A stretch of DNA of 64,000 bases from Capitulum mitella (lineage: Eukaryota; Arthropoda; Thecostraca; Pollicipedomorpha; Pollicipedidae). The notes under the pieces were generated by a model. That model saw only the letters and a program-made list of their open reading frames with translations, searched no databases and had not been told where the DNA came from. The translations under genes and the position numbers were made by a program. Location of the stretch: contig CP099840.1 in assembly GCA_030062745.1 (NCBI GenBank), forward strand, positions 11,112,437 to 11,176,436, given 5' to 3'. This document shows, one piece after another, positions 10,764-22,100 of this stretch (position 1 is its first letter; the number at the start of each line of letters is the position of its first letter).

Positions 10764-13700
10764 CTGCCGGCGGCCGGCCGGTCAGGTGCCGGCGGAGCAG
10801 TGGAGACGGCTGGGGGCCAATCAGGTACCGGCGGAACAGCGGAGACGGCAGGGGGCCGGTCAGGTGGCGGAGGAGTAGTGGAGACGGCAGGGGGCCGGTC
10901 AGGTGGCGGAGGAGCAGTGGAGACGGCAGGGGGCCGGTCAGGTACCGGCGGAACAGCGGAGACGCCAGGGGCCGGTCAGGTAGCGGAGGAGCAACGGAGA
11001 TTACCACGATGGGTAGGCTACGCAATAAGCAGCTGACGTGAAACTCGTGGATATGACATCATCGATACATTTTAGAGAAATACGGGCTGAGCAGCATGAC
11101 AAGAGGGTGCTTGGAAATCCGCTGAAAGAGCGGAAAGGCGCAGGGGTTGGCAAGATATTGTTTGTCTACGAGTCACGTCAGATCACAAGACTTCGGAACG
11201 GAAGTGGCATTCAACTGACGAGGGGCTCTGCTGATGGAACGGTGATTGCATGAACGACACTTGTAAACGATGTCGAACTAAATACGTCAACACTGCGCTG
11301 TTTTGTTCCGAAACACCGAGATCCAATGGTTACCGAGATTCGTTAATTAATTAACGAATTAATTAACGAATTGTTAATTAAGTTAATTCGCGTTGGGTCT
11401 GCGGCCTCCCGTCAGATTGATCCCTAGACTGCAGGACACATGCATGTTCTACAGACATCTCAAATCCAACTCAACTGTTCTTGTCCCACTTTCGTTTCGA
11501 TACAGCTGTGATGATACGATGTCCTTTGGCCCATATCTCTACACCTCTTGCCTCATTTACATATCTCTTCCCTGGCCCCGTAAACGTCCCCTTTCACTCT
11601 CGATCCTCCCCGTCCCTGACCCATCTTTTCTGCCCTTGTTCCCGTCTGGCCCATAATTCAGCTCGCCTCTGTTTCCTCTGCTCTGTCCCTGGTCCATCTA
11701 CCTCCTTCGTCTCTCATCGACATTCCATATACGCATCCATATCCATTCCTTGCCCTAGCGCTCTGCCAGGCTCCCCCGTGCCTCCCCCTTCCCCGGCCGT
11801 CCCAACCGACGGACCTTGTCCCGGGTGGCGTCGCGCTCCTCCATGGCCTGCAGCTCGGTGACCAGCAGCTGCACGTGGTCGAGCAGCTCGCGGTTGTGCA
11901 GCAGCAGTTGGTGAGTGCGCGCCTGCGCCTCCAGCCGGGCGGCCGTCTCGGCCTGCAGCTGGTCCCGCACCAGGTGCACCTGGGCCAGCGCCGCCTGCGT
12001 CTGCTGCTGCTGCTGCACCAGTCGCTCACGCATTAGCTGAAACACGGCACAACAGTGGACTGAAACACGACACAGCGATGAGCTGAAACAAGGCACAACG
12101 GTGAAGGTAACACGACACAACGATGAGCTGAAACACGACGAAGGCGGTGAACTGAAACACGGCACAGCGGTGTTTCAGTTTTCAGACACAGCAGTGAGCT
12201 GAAAAACGACACAAGACGGTCGGCCGAAACATGGCACGCAGTCAGATGATATCTGGATCAGCTGAAGCACGGCAGATCAGTCAGCCGAGCTCTGGATAGT
12301 TGACACACGACACAGCAGTCAGCCGAGCTCAGGATTAACCGATACACGACAAAACAGTCAGCTGAGCTCTGGATAGTTGACACACGACACAGCAGTCAGC
12401 CGAGCTCAGGATTAACCGATACACGACAAAACAGTCAGCTGAGCTCTGGGCAGACCCGGGCAGGCCCGTCAGGCGGCACCACTGTGAGGCTCTGATGGGT
12501 TGTGACAGACAACGGTGAAGTTCGGCCACGACAGGATCATGTGCGGAAGAAGAAATATTCCGCGTTTGATGATTTAGGGCCGTCTCCCCCCCCCCTCCAT
12601 TGCGATAAAATATCATGACGCCTTAAGGCACCGGCTCCAGATGCAGAAATATGCAAAACGAACGCCTGCCGTGGTAAAATTTTACCCATTTACTGACATG
12701 CTGAAAGCAATTACATGCACTTTTCAGACAACGCTGCAAAACAGCAAAACGCTGCAAAATTTATAAATCGCAATTCATAAGCCGCAAAACCTGGTAAATC
12801 TGGTGCGAGCGAGCCGGCTGCGCCCACCTGCAGCTGATGGTACAGTGACGAGGAGCCGGCCAGCCGGTGCGTCTCCTGCGCCGCCTCTGGCCCGGAAGAA
12901 GAGAGCGCCTCGGGCGAGAGGGTGGCGGCGCGACGGCCGTCCAGCGGACTGGCCGGCACGCTGAGCGCGTCCAGCAGCAGGTGTCGCCGCTCGGCGGCCA
13001 GCGCCGGCAGGCTGAGCGGCTCGAGCCGGCGCCGCTCGGCCGGCGAGGCGGAGAGCCGGTCGCGCCGCGCCGGCCGCCGGCCTTCCGGCGAGCGCGGCCG
13101 CTCGGTTGCGGCGCGCGGCCGCTCCGCCGGAGACTTGGGCGGCTTGCGCGCCTCGGCCGCCGGCTCGGCCGCCGCCGCCGGCTCGGCCGTGAACTGGTAC
13201 GACGGCGGCGTCTCCATGCTCGGCTGCTCCGAGGAGGTGTCCGTCGGCGCTGTGGGCGGGGGCTCGAGTCAACGCGTACTGGGTGTTCCGATACGCTTGG
13301 AATTGGAATCGCGGGTGTTTTGAAGCAAGAGCGTCATTCATCCAACTAGCCGCGACGGTGGACCCGCCTTGAGAATGCTCTGTCGCAAACCTTCCAGAAG
13401 CCATTACGATAGGGAAGACAGACTTGAAACGCATTCTGGACTTCAAAGCGCTTTAGACTGATTTCCTGACGACTGAACAGAAAAGCAATAAGCTAAAGCC
13501 CCGACGAAAAGAATCCAGGCCAAAGCAATCGTAAAAAACCACGAGGGCACGCATGATTTGTTGGCAGGATATTTCGGTCGCGACTGGCCCAGCTCCAGAA
13601 CAACCTATTGCCTTCCCACTTCAAATGAGATGTGAGACGCGCTTTAATACCGCCGTAGATCTCGGCCAGCCTGGCAGGGGCCCGAAAATCGGACGGCCCG

Positions 13701-16700
13701 CTGTCGGCCGCGACGGGATATTCGCAGAATCCGTTTGTCAGAAGCAACGTAAACACGAGGCGGCTGCGGTAGTGCCCGCGGCTGGCAGCGGTGCGGCTGG
13801 CGGCCGGCCGGGTCCGCCACCCACACACTGTCGGCGCCGGCCGCGCTCACCACGTGCAGAAGAGCACCTCCGCCGCGCGCCACCGACACGCCCGCTGTGA
13901 CATCAAAGCCGGCGGCCGGCCGCCCCGTCACGTGATAGCCATTGTTTGACGTCACAGGCGGGCAGAAATATCGGCTCGGACGGCGCGCGCTGCCAAGCGG
14001 CCGGGCCGCTGTCGCCGCGGGGGGCGCGCCGTGCTTTGGGGCCCACAGTTAGTCATGAACGTGTTCTAGGAGACAGAAGGATGGGGCGCAGCAAGGCGAT
14101 TCCCGGAGGATAGGAAAGGCCGTGTTTTACCATTGATTAAGGGATTCGAGGCATGTAAATAGCAAACGAGGAGCTGAAAGAAACGAAAGGAACTCATGAT
14201 TGCTCCAAGCTTAATTCATTTGTGTTTGTCCCGAGGTCAAGCGATTCTGAACTGTCGATTGACGGATCATGATTCAAATCCGTCGATTAGTTTACAAGAT
14301 AACCTGGCGCAAGCAATTTTTACCCTCTCAGTCATCGATGTTTCGCGAGATACCACAGTCAGTGAGTGTTTAAAATGGAATAAAGCAAAATGAGGTGCAA
14401 AAATAGTCGGGAAATTCATGAACAGAATCTTTTTATCGTAGGAATTTGATTCAATGCACCATCGTAAACCAATAAAATTTTTCATTTGGGGATAATCAAA
14501 GACACAGGCAATGAGATCTAAGAATGCATCATATCTGAAGGCAAAAAATATCATAAAAGATCCTGTGCACACAAAGTATGTGGACCAATGATGCTTCCAG
14601 CAGCATGTTGAAATGCTCCATATTCACTGAAAGCTATCAGATTAGCGTTTCACTTGTGCGTAATGTTTCCTCCAACATGAGTTAAGCTCTCACGCCGAGG
14701 TGACGAAAACAGTCGTGACGGAAATGAAGTGCGACGTGTGACGTCATGTCACACGTCACACGAAAGTGACGGAAGTGCTCACGAGATGTAAACTACAGTA
14801 GGGCAAGGAACTGTGTAAACAAATGCAAGCGAAAATGATGCGTTTTTCTCTCCCGGACATCATTGAGCTTTCGTGACAGTTTGACAGAAATATCAAGTTA
14901 TAAATCCAGTCTCTCCACCTCCGGTCGGTGTCTATGTGTCTATGTGTCTATGTCTATGACCCATAACATACTCATATGACTTAAGCAGTTGTGCTTTGCT
15001 GCAACTGATCAGGATGATGTATTGTGGAGGTCTAGCAGTCCAGTCTAGTTCCAGAAATAGCAGCTGAAACGCCAGCTGAGCTAAACGTCACTCAGCCGCT
15101 GACACTGCCTGCTGCTCTCTGACAGCAGCAGTACAGCCGCCAGCACCCAAACGTCACTCAGCAGCTGAGCCACGTGGCACCGCGACACCACGGCGCGACC
15201 CGCACCTCCATGGCACGCGACACCTCAGGGTAGGAATGTGACCTCACGAGCCGACGGCGGCCAACGGCCGTCTGGCATCGCGCAGGTCTCCCGGGGCACG
15301 ACCGTCAGCCGGGACCGCGTCAGTCAGCTCCGGTCACCGGGAGCCGGGCACACAGGACAGGTCCGGCGGCGCTGCGCCACGTTCGCCGCCTCTCGGACGG
15401 CGCCGCCAAGCTCGCCGCGGCGCGAAGTCCGGCGCCGCGCCGCCGCGTCTGCGGCCCGGCCGCGGCGACGCCGGCCGCCGCCGCGCGCTGCCAACAACAA
15501 CGCGGCGGGCGGCGTCCTCCGCGCGGCCCGGCGCTGAGGACCCTTCAGCCGCCGCCAGCCGGCCGGTCTGCCGAGGTCTCGTTTATCGGCCACGCTCTCC
15601 GCCGGTCACGGCCCGGCCGCAGAATGTTGCAGAGACGGCCAGGGTGGACGGGAGGCGTCCAGACGGTCCGCGCCCGCTGCCACGGGCCGACTGAGGGAGG
15701 TGATGTCGACGGTGGTCAGTATGCAGACGACGCGGCTGAGCGTGCGTCGACAATCGCCGCCTGTTCACCGGGACCAGCCCCGAGGTGAAAACTGTGGTGT
15801 TCGCGGGCCGAGCCAGCACTGAAGGGCTCGGTCCCCCAAAAGAATGTCAAGTACCAACAGTGCGGGCAGAGGCGTGGTTAGTCACGCTGATGGCAGTCTC
15901 GAGCATTCTGCGCAAACCAGCGAAATGATTCAGCGCCCAGTAAGTCTGGTGTTAACCCTGGCGCGGATGAAGTGCATACCAGCACCTGCCCTCGTTTAGC
16001 GGAAACCACCAGCGGAGTGTCAGTGGATACGGGTTGTTGGTATCCTCATCAATAAGCACGAGCGGCATGGGAAACAGACCAGTTCGTTTCGACATGGCAG
16101 GACCGTCAAGCTTTGCTACCAGTGGCCCTTTACTTTGAGTGTCCTTTCGCTATCTCTACAAAATTTGTCCAGGCGGAGTCGACTGATGAAGTTGACTGGA
16201 GAACCCTCCACCAGACTTGTGCTCTGATTCGGAGTTATCCCCTTTCACTACGCCACTTGTCACACGACCCTCCGGCAGGCCAGCCCCTTCAGCGTGGGTG
16301 ATACAGGGAGGGAAGTTAATGTTATGTGAGTTCTCTCATGTTCTGCACTTTAAGCAGTCGTTTTCGTTGGCATTCTGAACAGCATTTAGCAGACATTTTA
16401 TTGACCGTATACATTTTTCGCAGAACGGCCACTTGAACAGCACATGGGAGAACTCTGTTCGTATAACTTTTCCTTCCTATACCCGCCCTTGTTAGATGGG
16501 CTGACCTGCGAAACGGTCAAACGGCGGGTGACGTGGCGAAGGGGGATAACTCGGAATCAGAGCACACGTCTGCCTCAGCACCTGCTTCTTCATGGAAAAG
16601 AAAACCAACAGGTGTTCCCCTTCACAAGCGAACGTTTAACAAACTGCTGATTTTCCGTATAAATAACTCAATTAGACGTTAATGGTTCTGTTCGTCGGGG

Positions 16701-19133
16701 CTGGCTAAAGCACGGAGCTCAGCGGAGAGACCTCACAATTTTGCGCGCTTTGCCCAGGTTATCTATGGAATTTTGCTTACGCGGGACGCCTCAGAAGCAG
16801 TTTGTCATGCATCTATCTTTAACCGGGACCAACAGGTCTCTACGTCAGGCTAACCTAAGCTGAGATACTATTCTTGGAAATGGGAATGTTTGGATGCCGA
16901 GCGATTTGACCTTGAATTCTTGGTGCCAGATGGAAGACGCCTGGTCTCATAAATTATTGACTCGTACATTATAGTGGCTGGAAATTTCGGAGTCAGACAC
17001 CCCGATTAGATCAGAATTGATCTGAGATAATTATGAGCCCTTAGGCCAGTCGGCAAGCGCCCAAGACAAGCGAGCAGTCAAGCCAGGACTCAGATATGGT
17101 TTTGGAATGCAACGAGATTCACGGCTCCCTGAGCATCGTCGCCATTACATCACACGTAAGAAACCTGGCGATCATTGCTCACTTGCGTGAAGACTCCTTT
17201 TCTAAAATCCAACAAACCATACTCTTAGTTTTGAGCTCATAATGATGTCCTCGGGACAGTTCGTAAGCCAGATAATTATAATCTTTTAACAATACTCATT
17301 TTGTCGGTTTCTAGACGAGCTTTAACCCGCGCATTGGAAGGGGGTTTCGCGCTAACGCGCATTGGAAGGGAGGTCTAAAAGTGCCCCCCCCCCCGATCTC
17401 GGCAACGGAAAGAGCTAGAGACATGACATTTTATGGACAGGGACTATAACGATTTACATTGTGTACAACTTTCACGACCCTAGGTGGATATCTTCGAGGT
17501 CAAATGGGGTGGAAAACGTAAACTTTCGACACTCCCTCGGCCCGTACAGGCCATTTCAAACAACTTTTCGAACGAAACGGGAAAAGGGTGTTTGTTTGGC
17601 TGTTAAAACGTGGAATACGACAATTTCCATTTATGTGGCGTCTTGACTGAGGATTTTGGGCCCAGGTCATGTCAGGTCATTGATCTATGGCGCCATTTTT
17701 TCATCTTTTGCAGATCAGATTTCGAGCAACACCGGATAGTTTGAGTGTAAATAAGAGCGCTATACGTATTTTTGGACGTATTTTCAGTGAAGGTAGCCAA
17801 CATCGATACATTTGGCCACTTCCAGCGTTTATGTTTATGTATATATGTATGCGTATATATGTATATACATGTGAGTATCAATGTGCCAAGCGTGTTTTTA
17901 ATAGGGTTTTTGAACGCATATTTAATACAAATCGACATATTGCAAAGCAAATCTGGGCCAGGTCACAAAACAGTTGCCTTTGGCGTTTGATGACCTTGAC
18001 CTGAAGTAACTCTGGTATATATGCATGCGTATCCATGTGCGCAAACGTGTTTTTGTTAGGGTCTTTCAATGCATATTTCACACAAGTCGACATGTCGCAG
18101 AACAAATCCAGGCCAAGTCACAAGATATTTGACCTTGACCTTTAATGACCTTGGCCTTCACTGATCTTGGTATATGTAAGCGTATCAGTGTGCGCACACG
18201 TGTTTTTATTGGGGTCTTTGAACGCATATTTCATACAAACTGACATGCTGCAAAGCAAATGTGAATCAGACCACAAGCTATTTGACCTTGACCTTTGATG
18301 ACCTTGGCCCCTACTGACCCTGGCTGCAGTCTTGGTACTTATGCCCGAATGACATTGCCTGATTGTGTTCAAACGGTAGTACTAAGTAGAACGCTAGTTC
18401 TTTCACCAAGTTCCCATTTGTCAGCGACAACCGTCGTTTTCGTTATGTTTGCTTGACTTGAAATGTTTGAAACTTCAAAAACTGTCAGGCCGATTTCCGA
18501 TTTTTTCTGCGTCATTCGACGAGTTATTCAATTGCCATAAAAGTCACGAAGTAGCAGCAGCCAGCTCCGATCCATTCTCGAGATATTCAAGAAAAACAGG
18601 CGGGGGGCACAAAAAGACCCCCTCTCAGTGCGCGTGTAAAAGGCCAATTTTGTGCCCAAGTTGCACTCATTAGCGGTCAGAGGCGGACACCTCTAAGCTT
18701 ATTCAGACACATCGGCGGGGTGATGAACATCAAATTAGCCCCACTGACAACTCAAAGAAAACGTTTCACATTGCTCGACTTTTCAAAAATAGTTTGGGTT
18801 CGTCTGAAAAATGTTGCTGATCACGTTTGCAGCATTCATTTTTTTCTGCGAAATACTCAGAAGCATCAAAGATATCAGTAAGCAAACATTATACCCTGAC
18901 GTCACTTGCTGATACAATGCACACAAGACACGGATGAATAGGGCACCGATGTGGTTTGCGGGAAACCACGCAGAGACTCCTAAATGTAGAGCATTTTGAC
19001 ATCATGTTTATAATAAATCGATTTCCAAGATTTAGATCGCAAAGACTGCAAACTCCAAGTGTGCACAGGAATAGGATGGGACTTATATATATAAAATATA
19101 TGTGTGTGTATGCATAAGCTATATATATATATA

Positions 19134-19182
<49 letters not shown>

Positions 19183-22100
19183 AGACATAGGTACACGCCT
19201 CGCAAAACATAGGAATGCTTCTCATCAAGACCTTGTGTAAGTGCGGCCTGTGGAGCGCAGGCACCATGAGTCACGAACCTCTCCTTCCTCTCTTGACCAT
19301 GTTTTGGACGGATTTTTCAAAGTTTACTCATTATGCTTGGGTGTAGGAACCTTCTTTACTTTCCGAAAATCGAGGACCCGCTCACCAATGCATACCCGGA
19401 TATATTTCGACGTTTTCTCTCTCTGCAACACCACAGGACCAATGTTAAGATCACTCAAAGTTGAATGCGCCACCACCAGACTGGTAGGACCACCACTCTA
19501 CCTGTCTTTTGTCACTTGGGGCGGAAGGCGTTCCGGCAAGGCTGACACCGGCTACTTTTCGAACCATTTCTTTTCATGCAACGCCATAGGATTAATGTTA
19601 AATTTCTTCGGTTAAGGCGGGGGGGAGGGGCACTGTGCCCCCGTGCACCCCCCGTTCCGCCACCTTTGCCTTTTGTGCTCCTACATTCAGGGACACGGTT
19701 TACGTTTGATTCGATGAAGTACTTGTGTCCGCCGCGCCGTAAGTTCTTGGCACGCCTACCACCTGTTCCGCAATACATGTCTGCCTTGCGGTACAGCATC
19801 ACCTGTAGAGCATTCGGTTCGGAGTGGGACGGAGGGCACGAGAGAGTACCGATCCCTTATTACAAGCCCGACGGTATTAACAGAACCGATAATCGACAGG
19901 AGTGCCCGTCTTAATTCAGGAAATATCGGCTCACCATAGCTGTGAATCCATTTTGAAGTCTTGGCGTCGGTGGGCCAAAGGTTCAGACCAAAGTATGGAA
20001 TAAAGATGGGGATCAAACTCTTCAATCTGGTACTAGCTACAGTAGTCACAAAGAGGATATGTCAGTCCTAGATGTATAATGCGCCATTTGACACAAGGAC
20101 ATTCCAGTTTAAAAACACACTTCTGAGGGATAAATTAATCATTATCTCCAGTCCGCAAGAGGTTACTGGCGTTTTTTTCCAACCGCGAAACCGACGCAAA
20201 TAAACATGAACACCTCGAGAGTGCAAAAGCAGCCCGTGTTCCTGCACATGTATATATGCGACCTGTTCCTGTGGCCCTGTGGACAGCTCGCTCTGACAGG
20301 CCCTGAACTCGGCACGGTACCGACGGATCACAGCGTTCTGCCGGCCGCAGGGGTGCCGTGCCCGGCTCACCTGCCGGCTTTTTGGCGGCGTCGGCGCTGC
20401 TCGGCTCGCTGTCGGAATCAGACGGATGGCTGAGCGGCGCGGCCGCCGCCGCCGGCGCCGGCGCCGGGGCCGAGGCCGGCTCGGCGGCGGCGGCGGAGGT
20501 GGCGGCAGCGGACGGCACCGCCGGCGGCGCCGGCGACGGCTGGTCGGCCAGACTGACCTCCAGGCTGTGGCATACCTCGAACGCCTGGCCGACGGTCCTC
20601 ACTACCTCCAGCGCCTGGCTCTGTCGGCGAAACGGCGGGAAATCAGACACGGAACGCTTGGGCGGGGCTGGACCGAAGCGAGCACGACCATAAATGAACA
20701 ACATCAGCAATGCTTTAACTGTATCGTTCAAGTTCTTTCCAAAACGAAAATAGGGGATAAGCTCTAGTCATGTGCACCAGTGCATTACCGAGCATGTGAC
20801 TATCCGGTGGTCTAGGCGATGACAGGTCGAAAAACTTCCGTTCTGAACTTAATGGTACAGTCGGGCCAGCTGGCTGTTTATTTGGGCGTGCGAGCACGCC
20901 AGCTGCCGGGTCACGTGATCTGATACGGCTCGGCCGGAGCGTCACAACCAGGAAAAGACCCCAAGCTGTCGGCTGAACCGTGCAGCACGGCGCATTTGGC
21001 TCACAGGACGTGGTAATGCCGCCACGGAGGTACAAACAGGGCCACGATGGCTGATGATGACAAAAATGCAGCACGGGCTGGGGATGAAGAACAGCGATAA
21101 GTTGTCCAGTTGGGTTTATTAGGACGTCGTGAGGTGGTCTAAACGTTGAAACATGAATGCAGAACAGGCGCGTCAGGCGCCCAGCACCGGCCGTATTTTA
21201 GTGGAGCTTGGCTGCAATCGCGTTGATCCTCCGAACCCGACGAAGTGAAACTACGACCCGAGCTCCGACGGAAAACGACAGAGGCCCTGGGCGCCCGAGA
21301 CTGCCAGTACGGCTCTTGCGAGGACAGTATCCAGACCAGTGGCCAGCCGTACGTGGTACGGTCTGTGAGCCCTAAGCCTGTCCAGAACTGGTGTGATTGC
21401 TCCCGGACCGTCAGTTCAAGACGCTGTGTGACAGCTCCCCTGGCCTGACTGCTCAGAGCCACAGTGTCAGCTCCCCGGACCTGACTGTTCAGACCTACTG
21501 TGACAGCTCCCCGGACCTGACTGCTCAGAGCCACAGTGACAGCTCCCCTGGCCTGACTGTTCAGAGCCACAGTGACAGCTCCCCGGACCTGACTGCTCAG
21601 AGCCACAGTGACAGCTCCCCTGGCCTGACTGTTCAGAGCCACAGTGACAGCTCCCCTGGCCTGACTGCTCAGAGCCACAGTGTCAGCTCCCCTGGCCTGA
21701 CTGCTCAGAGCCACAGTGACAGCTCCCCGGACCTGACTGCTCAGAGCCACAGTGTCAGCTCCCCTGGCCTGACTGCTCAGAGCCACAGTGTCAGCTCCCC
21801 GGACCTGACTGCTCAGAGCCACAGTGTCAGCTCCCCGGACCTGACTGTTCAGAGCCACAGTGTCAGCTCCCCGGACCTGACTGTTCAGAGCCACAGTGAC
21901 AGCTCCCCTGGCCTGACTGTTCAGAGCCACAGTGTCAGCTCCCCGGACCTGACTGTTCAGAGCCACAGTGACAGCTCCCCTGGCCTGACTGTTCAGAGCT
22001 ACTGTGACAGCCGCTGAGCCTGTCCGTCCTGTTCTGTTGTGCTCTGCCGGCGGGCCTGACGACCCCGGACAGGTGTGCGGCCGCCCCCGCCCCCGCCCCC

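Larger units (their letters stand above)
13250..20370. other. NOS1AP intron 6 (7.1 kb)
   Basis: Besides the islands and elements listed separately, I see mostly AT-rich unique sequence. It includes a TGACGTCA at 14739-14746 and GTCTATGT repeats at about 14928-14958. No further exon is supported. Confidence 0.6.

Noticed and set aside
21139-22017. Repeat proteins or a CRISPR-like array of 36-bp units
   Set aside because: Units are contiguous with no spacers, both strands are open, and the context is a eukaryotic intron.
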